Assembly: GCF_009696275.1 (NCBI RefSeq)
Contig: NZ_VUMI01000029.1
Span: 1-64,000 of the forward strand
Source of the DNA: Eisenbergiella porci
GTDB lineage: Bacteria > Bacillota > Clostridia > Lachnospirales > Lachnospiraceae
Direction: 5' to 3'
DNA: 64,000 bases
Position numbers and translations under genes: made by a program
The notes under the pieces: generated by a model
What the model was told of the DNA's origin: nothing
What the model saw: only the letters and a program-made list of their open reading frames with translations
Database searches by the model: none
Shown: one piece after another, positions 16,908 through 23,893 of the stretch
Layout: each line of letters opens with the position of its first letter
Position numbering within the stretch: position 1 is the first letter of the stretch

Positions 16908-17264
16908 CTATCCCATCTTGTTTTCAAATTCGACCTCGATTCCATTGCCCGCTTCCAGTTCCAGCCGTTCATCGTCGCACAGCTCTTTTATCAGAGTGAA
17001 GCGGGCGGGATCGGTGCCGTAAACGACCTTGCTGATCTCTGTAATGCCGTTTGGATGCACAAAGTCCACAGGCTTTGGATCGACAGAAAAATAGGTCATC
17101 AGAAAAGGCACATCAAGGGCTGCCGGAGAAGCAATCCGAAACCGTAAGTCTCTGCCGTGGGTATCGATCCTACGGCTCGGCATCCCGCAGCTCTTGATCC
17201 CATATTTCTGCAAAATAGCGATTTCCTTTTTTAGATCAGTCTTGCTTTGCTTTAATAGTACCAT
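16908..17264 (-). CDS. truncated ORF at the cassette edge
   Basis: An open frame of 118 codons whose first eight codons come from toxin 2 DNA read in another frame. The native part begins at the cassette boundary (17241), so this is a 5'-truncated gene. The preserved part is soluble (SCGMPSRRIDTHGRDLRF, ITEISKVVYGTDPARF, LELEAGNGIEVEFE). An internal ATG at 17183 could still start a 91-residue product. The family is not recognised. Confidence 0.4.
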   Translation of the reverse strand: MVLLKQSKTDLKKEIAILQKYGIKSCGMPSRRIDTHGRDLRFRIASPAALDVPFLMTYFSVDPKPVDFVHPNGITEISKVVYGTDPARFTLIKELCDDERLELEAGNGIEVEFENKMG

Positions 17265-17829
17265 TCCAATATGCGGGGTGATGCCGCTTAAGAATATGTT
17301 TCATAGTTGATTTATCAAGCAGGAAAGTGTATTTTCCAACCACGTATTTCTTGGATACAAACTTGCTTAGCTCGTTGACAACTTTTGCTTTTTCTGCCTT
17401 CGTGACTCCACGCAAACCCTTTAGAATTTTTTCTTTAAGCCCAGGAGTTGACTTCATTGCCGCTTTAAGCAAATCCGGGTCTAACAAATTTTTTCCGTCC
17501 TGTCTAACATAGGCGGAAGAGGGAATAACCGGAGCCAAAGCAACTGTATCTAATACAGCCCACCCTAGGTTTGCAAATGATGGCTCCCCAAAAAATTCGG
17601 CCCAGCTAGCTCCAGCCATGACCACATCTAATACATCCCAGACGGTACGGGTAAGGCGCTCATTCGGATGTTCAATATAATAAACTGTTCCGAAAGAAGA
17701 ATTCAACGATGCAACCGTATCATAGGACATTGCCTCATTCGTCGATGCCGCAGATGCAGGTACGTACAATGTGAACAGCATAGACAGCACGAGCAATAAT
17801 GTTGTAAACCGATGTAGCATTTTTTTCAT
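17236..17829 (-). CDS. secreted polymorphic-toxin-like protein 2, truncated by insertion
   Basis: A 197-residue product. Residues 1-28 are a Sec signal peptide, and residues 60-112 (RTVWDVLDVVMAGASW, WAVLDTVALAPVIPSSAYVR) match toxin 1. The variable C-terminus reaches KHILKRHHPAYWNGTIKAKQ and then hits a premature GAC-TGA at the cassette edge. The rest of the domain is at 13969-14157; rejoined, the protein would be 258 residues. The histidine pair in RHHP suggests a nuclease-type site. The ATG at 17829 has GAAAGGA upstream. The toxin is probably inactive now. Confidence 0.65.
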   Translation of the reverse strand: MKKMLHRFTTLLLVLSMLFTLYVPASAASTNEAMSYDTVASLNSSFGTVYYIEHPNERLTRTVWDVLDVVMAGASWAEFFGEPSFANLGWAVLDTVALAPVIPSSAYVRQDGKNLLDPDLLKAAMKSTPGLKEKILKGLRGVTKAEKAKVVNELSKFVSKKYVVGKYTFLLDKSTMKHILKRHHPAYWNGTIKAKQD

Positions 17830-17853
17830 AGAACATCATTCCTTTCAGTATTT

Positions 17854-17925
17854 TTAGTTTGATAATTTTGAGGCAAGAACAATATCGCACATATTTAGGA
17901 ATAATGTCTTTACAAAGATCTTCAT
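17854..17925 (-). CDS. 23-residue ORF at the old toxin start site
   Basis: At the position where copy 1 of the repeat starts its toxin gene, copy 2 has an ATG with the same ribosome site, opening only MKIFVKTLFLNMCDIVLASK plus three residues. The true toxin 2 ATG follows 25 bases later. It looks like a recombination scar where one toxin 5' end was replaced by another. It may now couple translation to toxin 2. Confidence 0.35.
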   Translation of the reverse strand: MKIFVKTLFLNMCDIVLASKLSN

Positions 17926-17991
17926 TGCAATATAACTCCTCATAGTATTTTTGATACTACATGAATCACGGCCATGATTTCATATGAGAAA

Positions 17992-18044
17992 AGTATAAAA
18001 CTCAATTCTTATTTTTTACCCTCTCAAGTTCTTAACATTTCTTA
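17992..18044 (-). promoter_or_regulatory. operator-promoter C (toxin 2)
   Basis: Same TAAGAA/TAAGAA/TAAGAA/TATACT layout with 4, 17 and 8 base spacers, in the second copy of the repeat. Predicted transcription starts near 17985 and reads the 23-residue ORF and toxin 2. Confidence 0.75.
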
Positions 18045-18062
18045 CTTTTCTGAAAAAGTAGC

Positions 18063-18087
18063 GGGGCTGATATACATTATCAGCCCC
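18063..18087 (-). terminator. hairpin at the 3' end of the second paralogue gene
   Basis: Arms GGGGCTGATA and complement overlap the stop of the gene ending at 18080, corresponding to the hairpin at 12721-12751 with some drift. Confidence 0.6.
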
Positions 18088-18484
18088 CTACTTCTGCGTT
18101 AATACACGTTTTACTATTCAGGAGCTGGCGTACCCGTTCCACCGGGAAGCAGTCCTCCAGTTCCACTACTTCAAACAGGTTGGCCGGGAGTTTGGTTTCC
18201 CCAATCAGGGCCAGATACTCCGACACCGCACGGCGGTCAATCAGGATTTTCCCCCGGCCAGCCCAATGACGATTGTTCTCCGCTTTTTTGAGCCCGGAGA
18301 TCCAGTATTCATCCCCATTTTCTATATCGACATAGTTGGCGCAGTATCCAATGGCCTTTTGAAAGGCGTGGTCGTTAAAGTAAATCGTTTTCCTGCTCTT
18401 TGAGGTTTTCACATATCCGATCCAGGCCGGACCGTCATCGGAATAGCCTGTTTTCAGTTCTATATACATCAAATCATGTATCAT
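18080..18484 (-). CDS. toxin-island paralogue 2, hypothetical protein
   Basis: A 134-residue near-identical copy of the protein at 12741-13145, differing at only a few positions (for example GYCANY for GCYANY and ETKLP for EPKLP). It lacks the TAAGAA operator-promoter directly upstream. It starts 40 bases after the zinc-ribbon gene and so is probably transcribed with it. The strong conservation contrasts with the divergent toxin C-termini, so it is part of the fixed portion of the module. Confidence 0.7.
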   Translation of the reverse strand: MIHDLMYIELKTGYSDDGPAWIGYVKTSKSRKTIYFNDHAFQKAIGYCANYVDIENGDEYWISGLKKAENNRHWAGRGKILIDRRAVSEYLALIGETKLPANLFEVVELEDCFPVERVRQLLNSKTCINAEVGG

Positions 18485-18523
18485 GGTTATCTCACCGTCC
18501 TAACTTTGACTTCCCAGTAATGC

Positions 18524-18754
18524 TTATTCTTTGCTGTCTATCCACATCAGCACTTTCCTGCATTTCGGACAATGCCATGCGGGATAGTCTAAAACGGTTG
18601 CTTCAACGCTGACGGTCTTTTTCGTGAAAAAGCCTTTGATTCCTGTTTTCCGCTTTTCTTCGTTGGAGGTGAACTCATACCAGTGTCCGCCGCCTTGTCC
18701 GATGCCTACGACAGTTCCCTGCTCCATTTCCATTCCGCAATCTAAACATTTCAT
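18524..18754 (-). CDS. PF20097/DUF6487-like zinc-ribbon protein
   Basis: A 76-residue protein with CLDCG at the N-terminus and CPKC near the C-terminus, forming a two-CxxC zinc ribbon, with a central KRKTGIKGFFTKK loop. It resembles the short PF20097/DUF6487 proteins of Firmicutes, whose function is unknown. It precedes the paralogue gene by 40 bases in the same direction. Confidence 0.65.
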   Translation of the reverse strand: MKCLDCGMEMEQGTVVGIGQGGGHWYEFTSNEEKRKTGIKGFFTKKTVSVEATVLDYPAWHCPKCRKVLMWIDSKE

Positions 18755-18795
18755 TAGTCAATCCCCCAATAGTTCTCCAGACGCTGACTTTCCGC

Positions 18796-19113
18796 TCATG
18801 CTGCACCCTCCAGCATATTGATAACCGCAAAAGCCAATGCCATGAGAGTACCCAACCCGCTCAGTGCCAAAATAAAAAGGTCTGTCCTCTTTCTGCCGGA
18901 TCTCCATTCACTGAAAAATTTTCCGGCGAGGGCTGCGCCCAACATAGCGTTTACTCCTTGATTGGTTTCTGTCCCGGTAATCAGGCCGCAGGAAGTAATG
19001 ACGATGAACACGAGCATTACAGCTACATACTCAGACAAACCATTTTGCTTTCTTTTGTTGGAGGCAGATAAATTTTCTTGTTTGATGTTTGAAACATCTT
19101 TCTCTTTACTCAT
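18796..19113 (-). CDS. small membrane protein, DUF6442-like
   Basis: A 105-residue protein with a charged N-terminus (MSKEKDVSNIKQENLSAS) and three hydrophobic helices (VAVMLVFIVITSCGLITG, GVNAMLGAALAGKFF, LFILALSGLGTLMALAFAVI). The layout resembles DUF6442 proteins, a small Firmicutes membrane family of unknown role. A degenerate TAAGAA/TATACT-like sequence lies upstream (about 19150-19185), so it might belong to the regulon. Confidence 0.55.
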   Translation of the reverse strand: MSKEKDVSNIKQENLSASNKRKQNGLSEYVAVMLVFIVITSCGLITGTETNQGVNAMLGAALAGKFFSEWRSGRKRTDLFILALSGLGTLMALAFAVINMLEGAA

Positions 19114-19339
19114 AGCGCATCCTACCTTAACATAATTCGTAGCTAGGATAAAACCCGATTCTAAATAACTGTTTCTTATGAGAAAATCAATCTCGCAATT
19201 TAAAGAAATTTTATATCTGATTTTCGATTATCCACATAAATACTATACTTTTAAGCATTTTGAAATATAGAAAACCATTCATTTTACCACGAATTTACCA
19301 CGATTGAATGAGCCTTGATATGACAATAAAATAATACCC

Positions 19340-19372
19340 AAAAGACACCCTTAGCACTGAGAGGTGTCTTTT
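19340..19372 (-). terminator. terminator after the L7/L12-like gene
   Basis: Perfect 10-base arms (AAAAGACACC and complement) with T-rich flanks lie 70 bases downstream of the stop at 19443. Confidence 0.7.
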
Positions 19373-19442
19373 ATTAAAAAACAGTCAATCCTAAGACTAA
19401 CTGCTTTATGTGTGTATGGATATGGAATTGTCAAAATGTAAG

Positions 19443-19724
19443 TTATAGCGTATCAACATATTGCTTTGCTTCTACTAATCCCATAGCAGTAATCTCTCTT
19501 ACTTTTTTCACAGCCTCTACATCTTTTCCACTATTTTTCAGATGAAGAATAAGTTCTTTATCTTCATCTGATATATGATACGTTGCCAGTTGATTATTCC
19601 CCGTCTGCTCACACAAAGTATCAATCTGTTTTTGTTGAGATTTAACCTGCTTTTTCAACTTGTCAATTTCAATAAAAAGTAAAAGTCCACCAATTATCAC
19701 TAAAACTATAATTCCTAATTCCAT
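19443..19724 (-). CDS. membrane-anchored ribosomal L7/L12 C-terminal-like protein
   Basis: A 93-residue protein: an N-terminal membrane helix (IIVLVIIGGLLLFIEI), a short coiled coil (KLKKQVKSQQKQIDTL) and a C-terminal domain (DVEAVKKVREITAMGLVEAK) like the L7/L12 C-terminal fold. The start is the second ATG (19724), which has GGAGG 8 bases upstream. In proteins of this type the domain is thought to bind partners, not the ribosome. It follows the 78-residue membrane gene and is probably driven by operator-promoter D. Confidence 0.65.
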   Translation of the reverse strand: MELGIIVLVIIGGLLLFIEIDKLKKQVKSQQKQIDTLCEQTGNNQLATYHISDEDKELILHLKNSGKDVEAVKKVREITAMGLVEAKQYVDTL

Positions 19725-19744
19725 AAAGTTTTCCTCCATAAATT

Positions 19745-19981
19745 CTAATTTGTCACTTTCTTCGTATCCATATTATAACAGTTCCATATATCCGCTACAA
19801 CAAAAATCAACATACCCTTTATCTTAAATACTAAAATACCAATAAAATAGGAAAGAGGCATTTTAATATAATTTTTTTGCAAAATACTCTTTTCATCAAA
19901 AATTTTTGTTATCAGCATATCAATAATGACTATCAAGGCCATACCTACTACCGCTGACAATATTGTATAAATAATAACCAC
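19745..19981 (-). CDS. small hydrophobic membrane protein
   Basis: A 78-residue protein with two or three membrane helices (IIYTILSAVVGMALIVIIDM, LSYFIGILVFKI, GMLIFVVADIWNC). The start is GTG, 7 bases after GGAGG; the upstream ATG at 20005 would be almost leaderless because the -10 box lies at 20017-20022. It is the first gene of the unit under operator-promoter D. The family is not recognised. Confidence 0.5.
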   Translation of the reverse strand: MVIIYTILSAVVGMALIVIIDMLITKIFDEKSILQKNYIKMPLSYFIGILVFKIKGMLIFVVADIWNCYNMDTKKVTN

Positions 19982-20016
19982 GACTTCACCTCCATAAATC
20001 CACAACTATTGAGGGA

Positions 20017-20069
20017 AGTATAGTACCCAATTCTTATTTTCCACCATATCAATTTCTTAATAATTCTTA
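20017..20069 (-). promoter_or_regulatory. operator-promoter D
   Basis: Same four-box layout with 4, 17 and 8 base spacers. Predicted transcription starts near 20010, 30 bases before the GTG start at 19981. Confidence 0.75.
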
Positions 20070-20090
20070 CTTTTCGGTGTAATACAGAAA

Positions 20091-20127
20091 AAGCAAGCGA
20101 CTGATACCAAAAATCAGCCGCTTGCTT
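20091..20127 (-). terminator. terminator upstream of promoter D
   Basis: 15-base arms with one mismatch (AAGCAAGCGACTGAT and complement) lie 23 bases after the stop of the 53-residue gene and close the unit that begins at operator-promoter E. Confidence 0.7.
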
Positions 20128-20149
20128 CTGTGTCATTTTTAGTTTACAA

Positions 20150-20311
20150 TTACTTACGCAACCGCATAAGTCCAAAAATAAAAAGCGTTCCAACAGTGCC
20201 TGACACAAAATAATGAGAAAATGCTCTAAAATAAACTCCAATAATTGAAACTACAGCCGCCGCTGCAATAAGTAAAATTCCCTTTCGCTTTTCAGTTACT
20301 TCAAATTTCAT
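20150..20311 (-). CDS. 53-residue membrane peptide
   Basis: A small ORF (MKFEVTEKRKGILLIAAAAV then VSIIGVYFRAF) with two hydrophobic stretches and a basic C-terminus. Its ATG lies 2 bases after the TAA of the zinc-ribbon gene (TAATATG), so translation is probably coupled. It is the last gene of the promoter-E operon. Its composition resembles small membrane peptides or immunity peptides. Confidence 0.5.
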   Translation of the reverse strand: MKFEVTEKRKGILLIAAAAVVSIIGVYFRAFSHYFVSGTVGTLFIFGLMRLRK

Positions 20312-20312
20312 A

Positions 20313-20534
20313 TTACTTGGAGTTGTTTTTTATCGGATCGCCATTTTCATCAATCTCGCCCTCAAGCCATGCCATAATGCCAAACTTACAAAAAGGGCAG
20401 ATAGCTGCATCCTTGTAGACCTCTTGTTCACAGCGCGGGCATACAACATATTCTTCATTCTTTACATGATCCATTTGTCGGTTCCACCTTTCTTTCTGCA
20501 TCTCCACCTGTTTAACAGGATAGGAATTAGGCAT
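20313..20534 (-). CDS. small zinc-ribbon protein
   Basis: A 73-residue protein (MPNSYPVKQVEMQ...) with CPRCEQE and CPFCKFG forming a zinc ribbon. The chosen ATG has GGAG 5 bases upstream and overlaps the stop of the preceding gene by 8 bases. Longer frames upstream lie inside that gene and are rejected. The function is unknown; it is coupled to the genes on both sides. Confidence 0.6.
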   Translation of the reverse strand: MPNSYPVKQVEMQKERWNRQMDHVKNEEYVVCPRCEQEVYKDAAICPFCKFGIMAWLEGEIDENGDPIKNNSK

Positions 20535-21033
20535 TTCGTCTCCGATGCCATTCATTCCAAAACGCAATATATCCGTCATGGTCGAACTTGTCTTCAGATA
20601 ATTTTTTGGGCGAACACGATTTATAGTAGTTTTCAATTTTATCTGCAAACCGATATACTTCCTGCCGGTACTTCTTTAAGGGAATGGTCACTTCTGTTCC
20701 GTTTTCCAAAGTCAAAATAACATTGCTGCCGTTGTGCCGTACAGTCCAATCAATTCCTTTATCACAACCGCTGATTACTATGTTTTCAAGTTTTGCATCG
20801 GGAATGTAAAAGTGACCGCAGCAGGGAAGCATCTGATTGTCCTCATGAATTATATGGTCTTCGGTCAATGTTTTGAGTAGATATAACGCCGTTGCGCTGA
20901 CCGTGCAGTCATACTCCAGTTTTTCTCCACCAATGTAGGCGACCGCATGACCGTGTAGACACAAATCTTCCGGATCATCCATATCCCCGTTGATCCAATA
21001 TAATTCTGTTACATCAATAATAAATTTTTTCAT
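20527..21033 (-). CDS. hypothetical protein, first gene of operon E
   Basis: A 168-residue soluble protein (MKKFIIDVTELYWINGD, EDLCLHGHAVAYIGGEKL, CCGHFYIPDA, VILTLENGTEVTIPLKKY). The start at 21033 leaves an 80-base leader after operator-promoter E; ATGs at 21132 and 21111 would be at or before the predicted transcript start. It is rich in aromatic and acidic residues, like many immunity-type proteins. No family is recognised. Confidence 0.55.
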   Translation of the reverse strand: MKKFIIDVTELYWINGDMDDPEDLCLHGHAVAYIGGEKLEYDCTVSATALYLLKTLTEDHIIHEDNQMLPCCGHFYIPDAKLENIVISGCDKGIDWTVRHNGSNVILTLENGTEVTIPLKKYRQEVYRFADKIENYYKSCSPKKLSEDKFDHDGYIAFWNEWHRRRNA

Positions 21034-21118
21034 CGAAAATTTTTCATCACCAGTGATCTTCATTCTTTGGCTGAGTGTATGGCTGATCCTTCTTGCCTCA
21101 TCAAATTTCATTGAGGTG

Positions 21119-21171
21119 AGTATAGTACCCAATTCTTACTTTCAGCCCTATAAACTTCTTAATAATTCTTA
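21119..21171 (-). promoter_or_regulatory. operator-promoter E
   Basis: Same TAAGAA/TAAGAA/TAAGAA/TATACT layout with 4, 17 and 8 base spacers, only 6 bases downstream of the histidine-kinase stop. It drives the three-gene unit 21033-20150. Confidence 0.75.
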
Positions 21172-21176
21172 ACAGC

Positions 21177-22481
21177 TTATATATCCTCGCCAAACTCAGA
21201 CGATTCAATTTGAGGGAATGAAATCCGAATGGAAAAGCGCAAGGCATTCTGCTCTATGTCCACCGATCCGCCATTCCGCTCCACCAGTGTCTTGACCGTC
21301 ATCAGGCCGATTTTATGGCTTGCAGTATCCGCCGGACACTTCCTCTTATGGTTTTCAATCGTAACACAAATCTGTTCCTGTTTATTTGCTATTGCAATTA
21401 TAATCGGAACCTGCGGGTCTGCATATTTCCGCAGGTTGGAAAAAATATTATCAAATGCCCTGCGGATGTCCTCAATATGCAGACGGCAAAAACATCCCGA
21501 ACCAAACATGGGAAGCTGTCCCACAAGAAATCCATCTTCCTCCAGTTCGCTGCATTCTTCATATAGCAGTTGGTCCAGAAATTGCCCGCCATCAATTACT
21601 TCTTGAAGATAATCACACTCAGCTCTGCGGCCTGTGACAAACTTATGAAATAACTCATCCGTCAAAATCTTCATTTGGTGGGCTTTCTCAGAAGCCTTTT
21701 CCAGATAAATTTCATACTGCGTTTCTGTCAATTCCTTTTTATGTATCAATATCTCCAGATACCCAGTCAACTTAGTCAAAGGCGTCCGAATATCATGTGA
21801 GAGGGAAGCAACCAACTGTTCGCTTTCTTCCCTTATTCGTTCCTCATTTTCCAACAAAGCCAATAGAGACATACGCATAGATTCAATCTCTTTTCCAAGC
21901 TCCGCAATTTCATCCCTGCCGCTGACTTCAATCCGGCTATTTCTGCCCGACTGAGCAGACAGGAGGACTTGTTGATAGAGCCTTTTTATGCGGTGTATGG
22001 TATAGACTGTATACGGGATGACAATTCCCAGGAACAGCAAAATACCAATTATTACACCAGAGGTATCCCACCAGAAGAAGTAGGCATTTCCTGGAGAATA
22101 TGAAGTAGCATAAATAAAACCGTCTGTGCAGTTGATTAGTTCGTATTCATCTTCTTCATCTAAAGCTGACTGATCTTCTTCATAAAGGAATGCTGGCGCT
22201 GTAAACAGAATAATATCAGAGTTTTCTTTGTTCCACTTCGTATCTGTCAAAGCCTCTCGCACAGAAAGGCCCCGTTCTAGTACATACTTCTGAAAATCTT
22301 CCACAGCAGACGCACTTTGTTTATCCCAATAGGCATCAAATCTGGTATCATAGAAGAACCATGTGGCTACTGTATTGGCTACTAAGTAATTCCCCAGCCA
22401 TGCAAAGGCAAGTGCTATAGCCGCTACCACTAACAGCTTTATACCTAACCGTCGGGAAATCCATCTAATCAAATTATTCAA
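21177..22481 (-). CDS. sensor histidine kinase of the toxin island
   Basis: A 434-residue membrane kinase: helices at about residues 15-35 and 142-162 bracket a 105-residue acidic outside domain (EEDQSALDEEDEYE). HAMP-like linker, HisKA box (SLSHDIRTPLTKL, histidine 229) and an N box (FDNIFSNLRKYAD) follow. The usual DxGxG G1 box is absent and KIGLMTVKTLVERNGG follows directly, as in some antimicrobial-peptide-sensing kinases. The start overlaps the response-regulator stop by 8 bases. It probably senses an extracellular signal and controls operators A-E. Confidence 0.88.
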   Translation of the reverse strand: MNNLIRWISRRLGIKLLVVAAIALAFAWLGNYLVANTVATWFFYDTRFDAYWDKQSASAVEDFQKYVLERGLSVREALTDTKWNKENSDIILFTAPAFLYEEDQSALDEEDEYELINCTDGFIYATSYSPGNAYFFWWDTSGVIIGILLFLGIVIPYTVYTIHRIKRLYQQVLLSAQSGRNSRIEVSGRDEIAELGKEIESMRMSLLALLENEERIREESEQLVASLSHDIRTPLTKLTGYLEILIHKKELTETQYEIYLEKASEKAHQMKILTDELFHKFVTGRRAECDYLQEVIDGGQFLDQLLYEECSELEEDGFLVGQLPMFGSGCFCRLHIEDIRRAFDNIFSNLRKYADPQVPIIIAIANKQEQICVTIENHKRKCPADTASHKIGLMTVKTLVERNGGSVDIEQNALRFSIRISFPQIESSEFGEDI

Positions 22482-23187
22482 TACGATACCCCTTTCCCCA
22501 CACAGTTACAAGGTGGACTGGATGCCTGGGGTCATCCTCAATTTTATCCCGCAACCGGCGGATGAAAACCATAACGGAATTGCTGTCCGTGGAAAAAAAG
22601 GGTTCTTCCCAAACACTCTCATATATGTTCTGAGCTGAGAATATCTGACCGGGATGGGCGAGCAACAGACGCAGTATGCGGTATTCCGTAGAGGTCAGAT
22701 CCAGCTCTTTTCCTTGTTTCCATGCCATATTGCGGCAGCAGTCAACGCGCAAACCACCCCATTCAATATATCCTGATTTTCGTGTTGGCACTTTTTTGCC
22801 TTGATAGACCTTATATCTCCGCAGCAGGCCCTTAACCCGTGCAATCAACTCTGGATAGGAAAACGGCTTGGCCAGATAGTCGTCTCCACCGGAGGAATAC
22901 CCCAGCACAAGGTCAGAGCTTTGAGTTCTTGCGGTCAGAAATAGGATCGGCACATTTGACGATTCCCGAATCATTCTGCTCACCCGATACCCAGATATGC
23001 CCGGCATCATCACATCAAGGATGATTAAATCTACATTGGCGGTCAATAGTTCCAGCGCATCCTCGCCGGATGCAGCTTCAATCACCTCAAAATTTTCATT
23101 TGATAATAGAACGGAAATAACTTCTCTTATTTCTTTGTCATCATCTACCACCATAATTCGTGTTTTCTCATCTATAACGCTTTTCAT
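22474..23187 (-). CDS. OmpR/VanR-family response regulator
   Basis: A 237-residue response regulator: receiver domain with acidic pocket VVDDD, phospho-acceptor aspartate 58 in LIILDVMMPG, and KPFSYPELIAR; then a winged-helix domain (LTSTEYRILRLLLAHPGQIF, VMVFIRRLRDKIED, VWGKGYRIE). OmpR-family proteins bind direct repeats spaced about 10 bases, as in TAAGAA-N4-TAAGAA. It is followed by its kinase. I infer that it is the regulator of the five operator-promoters. Confidence 0.9.
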   Translation of the reverse strand: MKSVIDEKTRIMVVDDDKEIREVISVLLSNENFEVIEAASGEDALELLTANVDLIILDVMMPGISGYRVSRMIRESSNVPILFLTARTQSSDLVLGYSSGGDDYLAKPFSYPELIARVKGLLRRYKVYQGKKVPTRKSGYIEWGGLRVDCCRNMAWKQGKELDLTSTEYRILRLLLAHPGQIFSAQNIYESVWEEPFFSTDSNSVMVFIRRLRDKIEDDPRHPVHLVTVWGKGYRIE

Positions 23188-23311
23188 AGTTAGCCTCCGT
23201 GGATGTTAGTCATATTATCATAGGCTATAACTTTACACTTCAAGATTGTATCACATAATTTCTGGTTGCAGTAGATGATAAATGCTGACAATTTCTTAAT
23301 ATGAGCAGTTT

Positions 23312-23893
23312 TCAGGGAGTAGGTCGCATTATTCCGCTATTTTTGACTGTTGCAGTGTCGGGATTTATAAAAGCAATTGTGAGTCCACATCTCTCTGCAT
23401 ACCTCACGGTCTGCATTGTACCAGACCTCAAATTACGCTCATTGTCATAAACCGCTACTAAGTAGTTCGCATGATCTATCATATAGCAGTTCCGCTTGAT
23501 GTAGCTCTCCCGGCAGTCCTCCTTTCCTACCACTACACATTCAGAACACATCCGCAGGAGAAAGTCCATCCGGCGTTTGCTCCGCTCGTCCCATTTGGCG
23601 TCGTGACCCTCAAAGGGCAGCACCACAACCAGCTCTATATCCCCATATCCCGGCTGTTCTTTCAGCCGCAGGATCAGCTCACCGGCCCACATATCCACGC
23701 CCAGGGCGCCGCCCACATAATACCGGCGCACACCCTGTTCATCGTACAGCCTCTTGAACTGCTCGAACATAGCCCGCTTTATTTTTTTGCACAGCGAATA
23801 GTCCTCGCTGTATTTGAACTTGAACCGGCTCGGCCGGTGCCCTGTTACGGCGCAGGCAGTTTGCCGCATAGAATCACCCTCTTGTCCATACAT
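23312..23893 (-). CDS. SLOG/DUF1273 (YpsA-like) protein
   Basis: A 193-residue protein with the YpsA/DUF1273 SLOG fold: CAVTGHRPSRFKFKY near the N-terminus, YYVGGALGVDMWAGELIL, and VAVYDNERNLRSGTMQTVRY. SLOG proteins bind nucleotides or their derivatives and are frequent on mobile elements. Two starts are equally good (23893 and 23869), both with a ribosome site. It is transcribed away from the XRE regulator, sharing a 140-base region. Confidence 0.85.
   Translation of the reverse strand: MYGQEGDSMRQTACAVTGHRPSRFKFKYSEDYSLCKKIKRAMFEQFKRLYDEQGVRRYYVGGALGVDMWAGELILRLKEQPGYGDIELVVVLPFEGHDAKWDERSKRRMDFLLRMCSECVVVGKEDCRESYIKRNCYMIDHANYLVAVYDNERNLRSGTMQTVRYAERCGLTIAFINPDTATVKNSGIMRPTP

Larger units (their letters stand above)
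14158..17241. other. 3.08-kb cassette inserted in toxin 2
   Basis: The cassette is bounded by the two halves of the toxin 2 gene. It contains a 5'-truncated gene (16908), a four-helix membrane protein, two CPBP proteases and a GH114-like lipoprotein, all on the minus strand. There is no transposase, and no terminal inverted repeats were seen; at most two A's are shared at the junctions. It seems to be a fragment of another locus brought in by recombination rather than a complete transposon. Confidence 0.65.
17938..18484. repeat. direct repeat, copy 2
   Basis: Second copy of the 546-base repeat at 12600-13145, covering operator-promoter C and the paralogue gene. Confidence 0.9.

Noticed and set aside
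12600-18484. The 546-base direct repeat as an insertion sequence pair
   Set aside because: The repeat encodes a non-transposase protein and a promoter. There are no terminal inverted repeats, so module duplication explains it better than a composite transposon.
19948-20241. 97-codon minus-strand ORF
   Set aside because: It runs through a terminator and operator-promoter D. The real gene here is the 53-residue frame at 20150-20311.
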